From NCBI RefSeq assembly GCF_035594035.1, contig NZ_CP141588.1:62001-126000 (forward strand): a stretch of 64,000 nucleotides of DNA, in the 5' to 3' direction. Within the stretch, counting starts at the first letter, position 1; each line of letters begins with the position of its first letter. Origin of the DNA: Sphingomonas sp. LY54. GTDB taxonomy: Bacteria; Pseudomonadota; Alphaproteobacteria; Sphingomonadales; Sphingomonadaceae. The position numbers and the translations under genes were made by a program. This document shows, in pieces, positions 1-9,610 of this stretch. The notes below the pieces were generated by a model. That model had not been told where the DNA came from. It worked only from the letters and a program-made list of their open reading frames with translations, and ran no database searches.

Positions 1-31
1 CCATCGTGAAGGTGGCCTTGTTATCCGCCAT
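1..31 (-). CDS. gltA: Start of a gene, probably citrate synthase (partial)
   Basis: Only the first ten codons lie in the window (MADNKATFTM, ATG at 29-31), so the gene runs off the left edge. The N-terminus resembles sphingomonad citrate synthases, and gltA commonly follows gltX in this group. The start codon is 12 bases downstream of the gltX stop, which suggests co-transcription. Identification rests on ten residues and synteny and is tentative. Confidence 0.45.
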   Translation of the reverse strand, partial: MADNKATFTM

Positions 32-43
32 ATTTCTAGCTCC

Positions 44-1498
44 TTAATTCGTCTTGGCCGATGCGCCGTGAGCGCCCACGCGCGCCAGGCTTTCCTGGCG
101 GCCGAGCAGCACCAGCACATCGAATATCCCGGGCGAAGTCGCCCGTCCGGTGAGCGCCGCACGCAACGGCTGCGCCACCTGGCCGAGCTTGACGCCCTTT
201 GCCTCCGCCACCTCTCGTACGGTCTGCTCTGTCGCCTCGGCGGTCCACTCCGTCAACGTAGAGAGAGCCGCATAGAGGTGCGCGAGCAGATCCTTGGCTT
301 CGCCCTCTAGCAAGGCGGCGGCGCGTTCGTCCATGTCCAGCGGAACGGTCTTGAAAAGAAACGTGGCGCCCTCGGCGATCTCGTTGACGTTCTTGGCGCG
401 CGGCTTCAGCCCGTCCATCGCCCGCGTCAGCAATTCCAGCTCCTCATTGCCGAGCGGACGGCCGATCAGCTCCGCGATCCGGGGCGCGGCGAGACCCGCC
501 AGCCGCCCGTTCGAGGCTTCGCGGATATAATGGCCGTTCAAATTCTCGAGCTTCTTCAGGTCGAAGCGCGAGGGCGAGCGGCCGACATTGGCGAGGTCGA
601 ACCAGCGCACCGCATCCTCGCGGCTGATGATCTCCTCGTCGCCATAGCCCCAGCCGAGCCGCAGCAGGTAATTGCCGAGCGCCTCGGGCAGCACGCCGAG
701 CTCGTCCCGATAGGAATCGACGCCGGTGGCGCCGTGGCGCTTGGACATCTTGGCGCCGTCCTGGCCGTGGATCAGTGGCACGTGGGCATAGACCGGCTCG
801 GGCCAGCCCATCGCCCGGATGATGCCCAATTGGCGGAAAGCGTTGTTCAAATGGTCGTCGCCGCGGATGACGTGGGTGACGCCCATGTCGTGGTCGTCGA
901 CGACCACCGCCAGCATGTAGGTGGGAGTGCCGTCCGAACGGAGCAGGATCATGTCGTCCAGCTCGCCGTTCTGGACGACGACGCGGCCCTGGACCGCATC
1001 CTCGATCACGGTCTCGCCGTCGCGCGGCGCCTTGAGGCGGACGACGGACGGCGCGTCCGGGGTCGGTGCGTCGGGCGAGCAGTCGCGCCACACGCTGTTG
1101 ACCTTGAACGGCCGGCGTTCGGCCTGGGCCAGCGCGCGCTGCTCGGCCAGCTCCTCCTGGGTCATGTAGCAGCGATAGGCGTGGCCGCTGGCGAGCATGG
1201 CGTGCGCCACTTCGGCGTGGCGGGCCGCGCGTTCGGACTGGAACACGGTCTCGTCGTCCCAGTCGAGCCCGAGCCACTGCATGCCGTCGAGGATCGCTTC
1301 GATCGCGGGCTGGGTCGAGCGCGCCTTGTCGGTGTCCTCGATGCGCAACAGGAACTTGCCGCCGTGGTGGCGGGCGAACAGCCAGTTGAACAAAGCGGTG
1401 CGGGCGCCGCCGATATGGAGGAATCCGGTCGGGGAGGGGGCAAATCGGGTTACGACCGTGCCGGTTGCGTTCGTTGCGCTCAAGCGCTCAATCTCCAA
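44..1498 (-). CDS. gltX: Glutamyl-tRNA synthetase
   Basis: Class I aminoacyl-tRNA synthetase that charges tRNA-Glu in the cytoplasm. The protein has 484 residues, normal for the family. The HIGH-type signature reads HIGG just after the N-terminal FAPSPTGFL motif, and the KMSKR loop is KMSKRHG. No ATG is available at the 5' end: the frame opens at a TTG at 1496-1498, directly before FAPSPTG, and another TTG (1481-1483) is possible. The start lies back to back with comEC on the other strand, so both promoters must overlap the coding ends. The gene probably runs on into the citrate synthase gene at the left edge. Confidence 0.96.
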   Translation of the reverse strand: MEIERLSATNATGTVVTRFAPSPTGFLHIGGARTALFNWLFARHHGGKFLLRIEDTDKARSTQPAIEAILDGMQWLGLDWDDETVFQSERAARHAEVAHAMLASGHAYRCYMTQEELAEQRALAQAERRPFKVNSVWRDCSPDAPTPDAPSVVRLKAPRDGETVIEDAVQGRVVVQNGELDDMILLRSDGTPTYMLAVVVDDHDMGVTHVIRGDDHLNNAFRQLGIIRAMGWPEPVYAHVPLIHGQDGAKMSKRHGATGVDSYRDELGVLPEALGNYLLRLGWGYGDEEIISREDAVRWFDLANVGRSPSRFDLKKLENLNGHYIREASNGRLAGLAAPRIAELIGRPLGNEELELLTRAMDGLKPRAKNVNEIAEGATFLFKTVPLDMDERAAALLEGEAKDLLAHLYAALSTLTEWTAEATEQTVREVAEAKGVKLGQVAQPLRAALTGRATSPGIFDVLVLLGRQESLARVGAHGASAKTN

Positions 1499-1500
1499 GG

Positions 1501-3651
1501 ATGCCGGCCATGCCGGGCAGTGACGCCAGCGCCCCTAGCATAGCGCTCCCGCCGCGACAAACGGCGGAAATACCGCGTCCGTCCCGGATCGGCGAGCGGC
1601 TCGAAACCGTGCTGGACGCGGAACGCAACCAGCTCCCGCTCTGGCTCCCCGTCGGCCTCGGCAGCGGCATCGCCACCTGGTTCTGGCTTCCCGACACAGC
1701 AGCGTGGACCGCCTTCCTGCTCGCTCTCGGCGCGCTGCTGCTGGGCGGTCTCGCGATCGGCGGAAGCACGCGCACGGGTAAGGCGCTGGCGCTCTTCGCG
1801 CTGGCTGCCGCGCTGGGCTGCGGCCTGATCTGGTGGAAGGCCGAGCGCGTCGCCGCGCCGCGGCTCGATCACCCGCGCATGGCAGAGGTGACCGCGCGCA
1901 TCGAGAGCGCCCAGCGCCTGCCGGCAAAGAGCGCCCTGCGCCTGGTCGTCACCCCTGCCGATCCAGCGCTCGCCGCCCGCCTCCGCATCACCGTCGACGA
2001 GGAGGACGTGGTCCCGGGGCTAGACCCAGGGGAGACGATCCGGTTTCGCGCCTGGCTGATGCCGCCCGCGCCGATGGCGGTGCCCGGCGCCTACGATTTC
2101 GCCCGCGTCGCCTGGTTCCAGCGCATCGGCGGAACCGGGCGGGCGCTCGACCTCGCTGTCGTGGCCCCGGCGGAAGAGCGGGGCTGGCGCGCGCGTCTTG
2201 CCGATTGGCGGCAGCGGCTTGCCGATCATATCGCCGCGCGCGTGGCCGGAGGCGAAGGCGGGATCGCGGTCGCGCTCGCCACCGGAGACCAGGGCGCCAT
2301 GCCCGAAGCCGACGCCGAGGCGATGCGCCGCTCGGGCCTCGCCCATCTCCTTTCGGTGAGCGGGCTCCACCTTACCGCGGTGGTGGGCGCGGTCATGCTG
2401 CTGACGCTGAAGCTGCTCGCGCTCAGCCCCACGCTCGCGCTCCGCTTCCGCCTCGTCCTCGTCTCGGCCGCCGCCGGCGCGCTCGCCGGCATCGCCTACA
2501 CTTTGCTCACCGGCGCCGAAGTGCCCACGATCCGCGCCTGCATCGCTGCCTTGCTGGTGCTGATCGGAATCGCCCTCGGGCGCGAGGCGCTCACCCTCCG
2601 CCTCGTCGCGGTGGGCGCGCTCGTCGTCCTGCTGTTCTGGCCCGAATCGCTGGCCGGTCCCAGCTTCCAGCTGAGCTTCGCGGCCATCACCGCCATCGTC
2701 GCGCTCCACGAACATCCCCGGGTCAAGGCTCTGCTCGCGCGCCGCGACGAGGGCGGACCGCAGAAAGTCGGCCGCTTCCTGCTCGCGCTCGTCCTGACCG
2801 GGCTCGCGGTCGAGGTCGCGCTGGCGCCGATCGCCCTCTACCATTTTCACCGGACCGGCCTTTACGGCGCGCTCGCCAACGTCGTCGCGATCCCGCTCAC
2901 CACCTTCGTGATCATGCCGCTGGAGGCGTTGGCGATGCTGCTCGATCTTGCCGGGCTCGGCGCGCGGGTCTGGTGGCTGACGGAACGCGCGCTCGGATGG
3001 CTGCTCGGCCTCGCCCACGCCACCGCCGCCGCGCCGGGTGCCGTGGCGAGCCTCGCTCCGATGCCGGCCGGCGCCTTTGCTCTGATGATCGGCGGGGGCT
3101 TGTGGCTGGCTCTGTGGCGAAGCCGGTGGCGGCGCCTCGGCCTGTTCCCGTGCGTCGCGGGAGCGGCGTGGGCAATGGCCACACCGCCGGCCGACCTGCT
3201 CGTCACCGGCGACGGCCGCCACGTCGCGGTGCGCGCGAGCGAGGGCACGCTCGCCATCCTGCGGCCGCGCGCCGGCGATTATGTCCGCGATCTGCTCGCC
3301 GAAACCTCGGCCTCGCAAGCCGAGCCGCTGGAGCTCGATCGCCTTCCGGTCGCCGCCTGCAGCCGGGATCTGTGCATTGCCGACCTCGGCCGGGAAGGGC
3401 GCCGCTGGCGCCTGCTCGCAACACGCAGCCGGGACATGGTGCCGATCGAGGCGCTGGTCCACGCCTGCGCCGAGGCCGATATCGTCGTGAGCGACCGGCG
3501 CCTGCCGCGCACCTGCCGCCCGCGCTGGCTCAAGGCGGATCGCACTTTGCTGCGGCGCACCGGCGGCCTGGCCTTCACGCTCGGCGAGGTCGGCCGCGTG
3601 GCGACGGTGGCCGATCGGGTCGGCCGTCACCCCTGGGCCGCGGCGCCCTGA
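1501..3651 (+). CDS. comEC: ComEC/Rec2-family DNA-uptake channel protein
   Basis: Polytopic inner-membrane protein of the ComEC/Rec2 family, which carries single-stranded DNA across the membrane in competent bacteria. About 716 residues from ATG 1501 (1510 is an alternative). The N-terminal part has hydrophobic segments followed by a soluble region. The Competence-domain hallmark [16 protein letters not shown] is near residue 285 and is followed by many membrane helices. The C-terminal 150 residues look like the degenerate metallo-beta-lactamase-type tail seen in alphaproteobacteria. Divergent from gltX with no real gap. Whether the cell is competent cannot be judged from this gene alone. Confidence 0.93.
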   Translation: MPAMPGSDASAPSIALPPRQTAEIPRPSRIGERLETVLDAERNQLPLWLPVGLGSGIATWFWLPDTAAWTAFLLALGALLLGGLAIGGSTRTGKALALFALAAALGCGLIWWKAERVAAPRLDHPRMAEVTARIESAQRLPAKSALRLVVTPADPALAARLRITVDEEDVVPGLDPGETIRFRAWLMPPAPMAVPGAYDFARVAWFQRIGGTGRALDLAVVAPAEERGWRARLADWRQRLADHIAARVAGGEGGIAVALATGDQGAMPEADAEAMRRSGLAHLLSVSGLHLTAVVGAVMLLTLKLLALSPTLALRFRLVLVSAAAGALAGIAYTLLTGAEVPTIRACIAALLVLIGIALGREALTLRLVAVGALVVLLFWPESLAGPSFQLSFAAITAIVALHEHPRVKALLARRDEGGPQKVGRFLLALVLTGLAVEVALAPIALYHFHRTGLYGALANVVAIPLTTFVIMPLEALAMLLDLAGLGARVWWLTERALGWLLGLAHATAAAPGAVASLAPMPAGAFALMIGGGLWLALWRSRWRRLGLFPCVAGAAWAMATPPADLLVTGDGRHVAVRASEGTLAILRPRAGDYVRDLLAETSASQAEPLELDRLPVAACSRDLCIADLGREGRRWRLLATRSRDMVPIEALVHACAEADIVVSDRRLPRTCRPRWLKADRTLLRRTGGLAFTLGEVGRVATVADRVGRHPWAAAP

Positions 3652-3794
3652 ACGCCTTCGTCGCCGGTCCCGCGTCGTTCGTCGCGGGCTTTCCCAGCCG
3701 GTCGAGCCATGGGCCGCCGTCGTCGAACAGATGGCTTGAGCTACTTTCTGCCGATTAGGAGGGGCGGACACAGATTCACGTGGGGAGAATCGCC

Positions 3795-3992
3795 ATGGAA
3801 ACCGACCTGCAATATTATACCCGGCTCGTGATCGAAGAGCTGCGCGCCGCCCGCCGCGCCGATGCGCCCGATAAGCGCCGTGCGCACGAGCTGCGGGCCA
3901 ACGCCTTCACGCTGCAGATGCACCGGCTCGAGAATATGCCGGTCGCCAGCAACCCGCAGATCCGCCTGCGCCCGCTCCCGCTGGCCGCCTGA
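3795..3992 (+). CDS. Small conserved hypothetical protein
   Basis: 65 residues beginning METDLQYYTRLVIEEL. The ATG at 3795 is preceded by a GGGGAG ribosome-binding site. The protein is helical and rich in Arg and Ala, with no signal or membrane segment. I do not recognise a family with a known function, but the codon usage fits the genome. It ends just before a strong hairpin at 4001-4028. Confidence 0.6.
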   Translation: METDLQYYTRLVIEELRAARRADAPDKRRAHELRANAFTLQMHRLENMPVASNPQIRLRPLPLAA

Positions 3993-4000
3993 ACGCAGAA

Positions 4001-4028
4001 CGCCCCGGCACCATGAGATGCCGGGGCG
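4001..4028. terminator. Perfect 10-bp hairpin between convergent genes
   Basis: CGCCCCGGCA at 4001-4010 pairs with TGCCGGGGCG at 4019-4028 around an 8-base loop. It lies between the stops of the + gene ending at 3992 and the - gene ending at 4054, the position of a bidirectional terminator. T-tracts are weak on both sides. Confidence 0.6.
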
Positions 4029-4053
4029 TCACTGTCGCTTCAGGGAAGAAGGA

Positions 4054-4305
4054 TCAGGGGCTGACCGGGAAGTCCTCGTCGTCGTCGTCATGCTCAAGCG
4101 CGGCCAGGATGAAACCGGCGAGAATGACCCCGCCCAGCAGGAATGCCATGATGTGGCCGCTGCCCCCATTGAGGCTGCTTTCGCCCGCGGCGCCGAGCGA
4201 TTCAGACTGCGGCTGAATGGAAGCTGCGGGGGCGGCGTTGCTCGCCACCGCCGGTGAGACCATCAGGCCCATTGCGGCGACCGCCGCCAAAGTCCGTTTC
4301 AACAT
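4054..4305 (-). CDS. Small exported or membrane protein
   Basis: 83 residues from ATG 4303-4305. A signal-peptide-like N-terminus (MLKRTLAAVAAMGLMV, cleavage likely after AVA) is followed by a short spacer, one hydrophobic helix (IMAFLLGGVILAGFILAAL) and an acidic tail HDDDDEDF. This resembles short sphingomonad envelope proteins of unknown role. It is monocistronic and faces the hairpin at 4001-4028. Confidence 0.6.
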   Translation of the reverse strand: MLKRTLAAVAAMGLMVSPAVASNAAPAASIQPQSESLGAAGESSLNGGSGHIMAFLLGGVILAGFILAALEHDDDDEDFPVSP

Positions 4306-4518
4306 TTGTGATTCCCTCCGTACGAACACGTACTGCTCGGCATGTCCTGCACATGCCTCGCGATAACGAGGTCGCTATCGAGGGGTTCCGGTCGCAGTCG
4401 CCCGATCCGGGCCGAAAAGGTGTGTTTTGTCGCGCATTTGCGGCGCTTGGCCGAACCGGCGGGTCATGCCGCGGTGCACGACCCCAGCGGATGGCAAAAG
4501 CGTCTCGGCGGGGGAGTG

Positions 4519-4854
4519 CTAGTCGCCTTTGACGGCCGCCAGTTCGTTGCCGGACGGGTCGAGGAAATGGAAGCGCCGGCCGCCAGGAAAGGCGAAGATC
4601 GGCTGCACGATCCGGCCGCCGGCCTGCTCGACCGCGGCGAGGGTGGCTTCGAGGTCGTCGACGTCGATCACCGGCAGCGGCGCCTTGGTCGCCTCGGCCG
4701 CGTCCGCCTGCAGGCCGATATCGGTGTCGCCGGTCATCGTCGCGGCATAGGTCGGCCCGAACTCGGTCAGCCCCCAGCCGAACGCGCGCTCGTAAAAATC
4801 CTTGGCCGGGCCGATCGCGGCGACGGGAAGTTCGACATAATTCAGGCGTGCCAT
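4519..4854 (-). CDS. VOC (glyoxalase-fold) family protein
   Basis: 111 residues, a single vicinal-oxygen-chelate domain: N-terminal LNYVELPVAAIGPAKDFYERAFGW and C-terminal FHFLDPSGNELAAV, where Glu is a usual metal ligand. Such proteins act as dimers in metal-dependent lyase, dioxygenase or resistance reactions; the substrate cannot be told here. The start is set at MARLNY (4854); an ATG four codons upstream is possible. It precedes lexA on the same strand by 42 bases to its stop. Confidence 0.8.
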   Translation of the reverse strand: MARLNYVELPVAAIGPAKDFYERAFGWGLTEFGPTYAATMTGDTDIGLQADAAEATKAPLPVIDVDDLEATLAAVEQAGGRIVQPIFAFPGGRRFHFLDPSGNELAAVKGD

Positions 4855-4896
4855 CGCAGCCTCCATGGATAGGGTTGGAAAACCGCAATCGGCCGA

Positions 4897-5550
4897 TCAA
4901 TAGCGGCGCAGCAGTCCGGACAATTTGCCCTGAACCACGACCTGTTCGGGGCGATAGCGCTGCGGGTCGTAATTGCGGTTGGCGGGATCGAGGCGGACCA
5001 TCGAGCCTTCGCGGCGGAAGGTCTTGAGCGTCGCTTCCTCATTGTTGATCAGCGCCACCACGATCTCGCCGTCGCGGGCGACGTCGGTCTTGCGGATAAG
5101 GGCGTAATCGCCGTCGAGAATGCCCTCGTCGACCATCGAATCGCCAGCCACTTCGAGCGCATAATGCTCGCCCGGGCCGAGCAGGGCGGCGGGAACGGCG
5201 AGGCTCTCGGTGCCCTGCAGAGCCTCAATGGGCGTGCCGGCGGCGATCCGCCCGTGCAGGGGCAGCTCGATGATGTCGTTGCTGTTGGCCGGCTGCGGGA
5301 GCTGGACGGACGGCTTGGCCGCGGCCTTGCCGGCGCCCTCGGGCATCTTGACCACCTCCAGGGCGCGCGCCCGGTTGGGCAGGCGGCGGATGAAGCCGCG
5401 CTCCTCGAGCGCCGAGATAAGGCGGTGAACGCCGGACTTGGATTTGAGCTCCAGCGCCTCCTTCATCTCCTCGAACGAGGGCGAGACCCCCGTATCGGCG
5501 AGATGATCGTGGATGTAGCAAAGCAGCTCATGTTGCTTCTTCGTCAGCAT
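4897..5550 (-). CDS. lexA: LexA repressor, master regulator of the SOS response
   Basis: 217 residues from ATG 5548-5550; upstream in-frame codons include the operator, so the longer frame is not used. Winged-helix DNA-binding domain at residues 1-65, then an S24 self-cleavage domain. The scissile bond is probably Ala104-Gly105 (RIAAGTP), with nucleophile Ser138 in GDSMVDEG and general base Lys176 in EEATLKTF. RecA filaments trigger self-cleavage. A GTTC-N7-GTTC operator lies 14 bases before the start, so the gene is self-repressed. Two SRAP operons in this window carry the same box. Confidence 0.97.
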   Translation of the reverse strand: MLTKKQHELLCYIHDHLADTGVSPSFEEMKEALELKSKSGVHRLISALEERGFIRRLPNRARALEVVKMPEGAGKAAAKPSVQLPQPANSNDIIELPLHGRIAAGTPIEALQGTESLAVPAALLGPGEHYALEVAGDSMVDEGILDGDYALIRKTDVARDGEIVVALINNEEATLKTFRREGSMVRLDPANRNYDPQRYRPEQVVVQGKLSGLLRRY

Positions 5551-5564
5551 GGTCCGGCTCCCTG

Positions 5565-5579
5565 GAACGTATAGAGAAC
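5565..5579 (-). promoter_or_regulatory. LexA box of lexA
   Basis: On the + strand GAAC (5565-5568), seven bases, GAAC (5576-5579), that is GTTC-N7-GTTC on the lexA coding strand, the alphaproteobacterial SOS-box consensus. A weaker half site (CAAC at 5587-5590) lies one spacing further upstream. Confidence 0.88.
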
Positions 5580-5742
5580 GTGTAGGCAACGTTCCGAAAT
5601 CTGTCAAGCGAGGTGAGGAACGCGTCCCGTGCCGCTTTGCAACCCCTTGATATGACTGGACGGGCGGCGCTTTCTAACGGGCGCGGTTTCCGGTAGATTG
5701 GCGACAGTCACGGTTCAGCCACCCGCGGGGGAGAGACAGGCG

Positions 5743-5991
5743 ATGGACGACGAGGACGAAAATATCCGCCCGGCGGGCACCGGATCCTTCTTCGAAATGA
5801 AGCGCACGTGGCTGATCATGATCGTGATCGCGATCATCGCCGTCTTCTGGGGTATGGGCGGCCAGCGCACGGCGCGGGACAAGGCTCCCGAAGTCTATTC
5901 GGCGCAGGAACGGCACGCCAAGGAAGCGGACGAAATAGCCGGCTTTGGCCGGCGCGAGGCGCAGAACGAGGCCGCCGCGAACGGCTTTTAG
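5743..5991 (+). CDS. Small single-pass membrane protein
   Basis: 82 residues from ATG 5743, preceded by a GGGAGAGAGA ribosome-binding site. An acidic N-terminus (MDDEDENIRP) is followed by one membrane helix (LIMIVIAIIAVFWGMG, about residues 25-40) and a charged tail. No function can be assigned. The gene runs divergently from lexA and its stop overlaps that of trpG by four bases. Confidence 0.65.
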   Translation: MDDEDENIRPAGTGSFFEMKRTWLIMIVIAIIAVFWGMGGQRTARDKAPEVYSAQERHAKEADEIAGFGRREAQNEAAANGF

Positions 5992-6581
5992 GAGCCGGCC
6001 GCCACGGGGATTCCCGCCACTCGCAGGAAATTGGCCAGCAGACGGTGGCCATACTCGCTCGCGATGCTTTCCGGGTGGAATTGCACGCCGTGGATGGGAA
6101 GGTCGCGGTGGCGCAGGCCCTGCACGGTCGCGTCGTCGGCGGTTGCGTTGACCGCCAGCATATCGGACAGGCCGTCCGCCGCGACGACGAGCGAATGGTA
6201 GCGCGTGGCGGTGAAGGGCGAGGGCAGGCCGGCGAAGACCCCGCTGCCGTCATGGGTCACCGGGCAGGTCTTGCCGTGCATCACCCGGCCCGCGCGCACG
6301 ACGCGGGCGCCGAAATGCTGGCCGATCGCCTGGTGGCCAAGGCAGACGCCGAGCAAAGGCCGCCGCGCCTCGGCGCAAAGCGCGACCAGGTCCAGCGACA
6401 GGCCGGCTTCGTCGGGCGTTCCGGGGCCAGGCGAGATCAGGAACGCCTCGGCCCCGCTCGCCAGCGCTTCCTCGGCGGAAAGCGCGTCGTTGCGAACCAC
6501 CTCGACCGCCGCGCCCAGCTCCTGCAGATAATGGACCAGGTTCCAGGTGAAGCTGTCATAATTGTCGACGACCAGGATCAC
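5988..6581 (-). CDS. trpG: Anthranilate/aminodeoxychorismate synthase glutaminase subunit
   Basis: 197 residues, a complete class I glutamine amidotransferase: catalytic Cys80 in LLGVCLGH, with His169 and Glu171 in VQFHPES. It supplies ammonia from glutamine to TrpE (tryptophan) or PabB (folate). It starts 33 bases downstream of the ppiD-like gene, in the same orientation. In related sphingomonads trpE, trpD and trpC normally flank it; none is seen here, so this copy may serve mainly as PabA, or the partners may lie elsewhere. Confidence 0.93.
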   Translation of the reverse strand: MILVVDNYDSFTWNLVHYLQELGAAVEVVRNDALSAEEALASGAEAFLISPGPGTPDEAGLSLDLVALCAEARRPLLGVCLGHQAIGQHFGARVVRAGRVMHGKTCPVTHDGSGVFAGLPSPFTATRYHSLVVAADGLSDMLAVNATADDATVQGLRHRDLPIHGVQFHPESIASEYGHRLLANFLRVAGIPVAAGS

Positions 6582-6614
6582 GGCTGTGCTCCGTTCCCGG
6601 TCGCGACGGGCGGC

Positions 6615-8561
6615 TTACGGAGCGGTCGCACCGCCCCGCTGCAGCGCCTGCTTGGCGGCGCGGATCGCGTCGCCATTGCGCTTCACCTTGAGCTCGGCAG
6701 CGACCGCGCGGCTGAACTGGGTGGCATATTCCTCGCCCATGATCTGCTCGAACTGGCCGCGCGTCGCCTGGATCAGGCCGGGCGCGCCGCCGGCATTGCC
6801 GGGCACCGCTTCGGCGAGATGCACCACGAACCAGCCCTCGCCATTGGGCGCGCGCAGCACGCGCGCCTTGCCCTTGGGCATCGAGAACAGCATCGCCAGC
6901 GGCGGCGGGACCGGCTGGCCCGGGCGGGCGATGTCCATGCGCCGCGCCGACACCGGCTGGACCGGCGGCAGCGGCAGCTTCGCTTCGGCAAAGGCCTGGG
7001 CGACGGGCATGCCGCCGTTGATCTTGGCCACGATCGCGGTGGCGACGGCCTTGGCGCGGTCGGCGGCGCGCTGAGCGATCAGGTCGGCCTTCACCTTGTC
7101 CTGGATCTGAGCGAGCGGCGGCGGCGCGGCCGGCAGGACCTGGCCGACGGCGACGATCGCGAAGCGCTGCCCGGGGATGACGGTCTCGACGACCGGATCC
7201 TCGTCCGCAGCCATTTCGAAGCCGGCCTTGATCAGCGGACCGATTTCGGGGCCGAGCGGGGCTTCCGGCGTCATCGAGCGGCCGCCCGCGGTGACCGGCG
7301 GCGTCTGCTGGATGGTGAGCTTCTCTTCCCTGGCGATTTCCTCGAAGCTCGAACCCTCGGCGAGCTTATCCTCGATGCGGGCGGCCAGGTCGGCCAGCGC
7401 CTGCTCGCTCTTCTGCCTGGCGACCTGCTGCTGGAGCTCGGCGCGGACAGCGGCGAGCGGCGTCGCCGGGACATTGTCGATCGCGTCGACGCGGACGATG
7501 TGCCAGCCGAGCGGCGACTGGACGGGCTGGGTGGTCGCGCCCTGGGCGGCCGAGAAAGCGGCCTGCGCAACCGGGGCCGAGGTGAGGCCGGCGAATTGCT
7601 GGCGGGTCTGCGCGCCGATCGCGGTGTCGGCGGGGCTGAAGCCGGCCTGCTGGGCGGCCTGGGCGAAGCTGGCGCCGCCCGCGACCTTGGCGGCAAAGGC
7701 GCGCGCGGCGGCCTGGTCGGGCAGCACGACCTGCGAGAGGGTGCGGCTCTCCTTGGCGCCATATTTGTCGCTCTGCGCGGCGTAGGCAGCCTGAATCTCG
7801 GCCTCGGTCGGCTGGGCTGCTGCAGCAACCTGCTCGCTGCCGAACATCGCGTAGCGCAGCACGCGCCGCTCGGGGATCGTGTAGCGCGCCTCGTTGGTCT
7901 TGTAGAAAGCGGCGACTTCGCCGGCATTGGGCTCGGCGCCCGTGCCCATCGCCGCCGCCGGAACGACGCCGACGCTGCCGGTGCGCTGCTCGAGCAGCAG
8001 CGAGGCATATTGCAGCGCCATCGCCTGCGGGACCTTGGGCGATCCGCCGGCGGGCAGCAGCAATTGCTGGCGAATCAGCGTCGATTCGATGTCGTCGCGG
8101 ACCTGCTTCTCGGTCAGTCGCTGCTGCTGCAGCGCCATGCGGAAGGTGGCGTCGTCGAACTGGCCGGCGAGATTGTGGAACGCGGTGATGCTGGCGATCT
8201 CGCCGTCCACCATCCGCTTGGAGGCGGTGAGGCCCTGGTCGCGGCCGAATTGCTCGAGCGCCTTGGACTGGATCATCTGGTCGAGGATGCCCTCGAAGGC
8301 GCCGCTGGCGAAGAAGGTGCCGATATCGAGATCGGGCTGCTGCTGGCGCGCATTCTGGAGCTGGCGGTTGACCTGGTCGGTGACGTCGGCCGCAGTCACC
8401 GCTTCGCCGTCGACCGTCGCCAGCGCATCGCCGCCGCCGCCGAGGCCGCCGACGCCCGAGCCGCCGGTGCCGAAGCCGGTGATGACGATCGCGAACAGGC
8501 CGAGGGCGAGCACGCCGAGCATGATCTTCGAGGTCGGGCCACGGCGGAAAAGGTTCAGCAT
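6615..8561 (-). CDS. ppiD: PpiD-like periplasmic foldase (SurA_N/rotamase protein)
   Basis: 648 residues from ATG 8561 (MLNLFRRGPTSK). One N-terminal membrane anchor (IMLGVLALGLFAIVITGF) holds a periplasmic body. The SurA-type chaperone segment covers about residues 50-200 (VTDQVNRQLQN, FGRDQGLTASKRMVDGEI), followed by a PpiC/parvulin-like domain around ESRTLSQVVLP...LGWHIVRVDAI and another rotamase-like C-terminal half. PpiD proteins assist folding of secreted proteins at the SecYEG exit. Divergent from tpiA; secG lies just beyond tpiA. Confidence 0.88.
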   Translation of the reverse strand: MLNLFRRGPTSKIMLGVLALGLFAIVITGFGTGGSGVGGLGGGGDALATVDGEAVTAADVTDQVNRQLQNARQQQPDLDIGTFFASGAFEGILDQMIQSKALEQFGRDQGLTASKRMVDGEIASITAFHNLAGQFDDATFRMALQQQRLTEKQVRDDIESTLIRQQLLLPAGGSPKVPQAMALQYASLLLEQRTGSVGVVPAAAMGTGAEPNAGEVAAFYKTNEARYTIPERRVLRYAMFGSEQVAAAAQPTEAEIQAAYAAQSDKYGAKESRTLSQVVLPDQAAARAFAAKVAGGASFAQAAQQAGFSPADTAIGAQTRQQFAGLTSAPVAQAAFSAAQGATTQPVQSPLGWHIVRVDAIDNVPATPLAAVRAELQQQVARQKSEQALADLAARIEDKLAEGSSFEEIAREEKLTIQQTPPVTAGGRSMTPEAPLGPEIGPLIKAGFEMAADEDPVVETVIPGQRFAIVAVGQVLPAAPPPLAQIQDKVKADLIAQRAADRAKAVATAIVAKINGGMPVAQAFAEAKLPLPPVQPVSARRMDIARPGQPVPPPLAMLFSMPKGKARVLRAPNGEGWFVVHLAEAVPGNAGGAPGLIQATRGQFEQIMGEEYATQFSRAVAAELKVKRNGDAIRAAKQALQRGGATAP

Positions 8562-8727
8562 CTTGGATCCACGGCAGGAGGAGACGGGCCGGATTGCAGC
8601 CCCATGTGCCGCCCTCATAGGAAAGGCCCGCGCGCCCGGCAAGCTTGGCGGCGCGCCTTGGCCTTGCTAGGCGGCAGGCTACGGCCTCGCGGATCGGCGG
8701 GGCAGAGGGACACAAGAGGAGAAAGAC

Positions 8728-9468
8728 GTGCGTCGCAAGCTGATCGTCGGCAATTGGAAGATGAACGGCGCGCTGGCCCAGCTCGGCGAGGTCGAGGCGA
8801 TCGCCGCCGCCGCCGCGCAGCATCCGCAGGCGGACGTCGCTCTGTGCCCGCCCTTCACCTTGATCGCTCCCGCCGCCGCCCGCGCCGGGGCGATGCCGGT
8901 CGGCGGCCAGGACGTCCACGCCCAGGACCAGGGCGCCCATACCGGCAACGTCTCGGCGCCGATGCTGAAGGAGGCCGGCGCCGCCCTCGTCATCGTCGGC
9001 CACAGCGAGCGCCGCGCCGACCAGCACGAGACCAGCAACGAGATCCGCGCCAAGGCCGAGACAGCGCTGCGGCATGGCCTCCAGGCGATCGTCTGCGTCG
9101 GCGAGAGCGATGCCGAGCGCAAGGCGGGTAGGGCGGTCGCGGTCGTCACCGGCCAGCTCCAGGCCTCGCTCCCGGACCAGGCCCAGGGCGCCGAGCTGGT
9201 CGTCGCTTATGAGCCGATCTGGGCGATCGGCACCGGCAACGTCGCCACGCCGGCCGACGTGCGCGAGATGCACGGCGCGATCCGCCTCCATCTGGTCGAG
9301 CGCTTCGGCGCCCGCGGCGAGGCGATGCGCATCCTCTATGGCGGCTCGGTCAAGGCCGACAATGCCGCCGAATTGTTCGCCGTGCCCGATGTCGACGGCG
9401 CCCTCGTCGGCGGCGCCAGCCTCACCGCCGCGCAATTCGTGCCGATCGTCGAAGCCGCGGCCGGTTGA
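8728..9468 (+). CDS. tpiA: Triosephosphate isomerase
   Basis: 246 residues, a TIM barrel interconverting dihydroxyacetone phosphate and glyceraldehyde 3-phosphate. Active site: Lys11 in GNWKMNG, His92 in GHSERR, Glu162 in AYEPIWAIGTG. The start is a GTG (8728) after an AGAGGAGAAAG ribosome-binding site. It is followed at 142 bases by secG with a REP-like element between. Full length with all catalytic residues. Confidence 0.97.
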   Translation: MRRKLIVGNWKMNGALAQLGEVEAIAAAAAQHPQADVALCPPFTLIAPAAARAGAMPVGGQDVHAQDQGAHTGNVSAPMLKEAGAALVIVGHSERRADQHETSNEIRAKAETALRHGLQAIVCVGESDAERKAGRAVAVVTGQLQASLPDQAQGAELVVAYEPIWAIGTGNVATPADVREMHGAIRLHLVERFGARGEAMRILYGGSVKADNAAELFAVPDVDGALVGGASLTAAQFVPIVEAAAG

Positions 9469-9504
9469 ACCGGCGCGCCCTTTCGATTAGATCGCCCACA
9501 CACA

Positions 9505-9592
9505 CGTCGCCCCAGCGAAGGCTGGGGCCTCGGGACAAGATCGCACCAAGATTGTCCCGGGATACCGGCCTGCGCCGGCATGACGATCAATC
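9505..9592. repeat. REP/BIME-like palindromic element
   Basis: Between tpiA and secG. A first hairpin, CCCCAGCGAAGGCTGGGG, is followed by GGGACAAG...TTGTCCC complementary arms and a second GC-rich palindrome (GGCCTGCGCCGGCATGACG). Paired imperfect palindromes of this kind are scattered between genes in sphingomonads. Confidence 0.65.
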
Positions 9593-9610
9593 ATTGAGAG
9601 TCGCCACGCC

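Noticed and set aside
2020..3771. Long - strand frame antisense to comEC
   Set aside because: Same GC-bias effect; no start signals or domains.
5808..9131. Long + strand frame across trpG, ppiD and tpiA
   Set aside because: It overlaps three clear genes and has low-complexity Gly/Arg/Asp composition; a GC-bias shadow.
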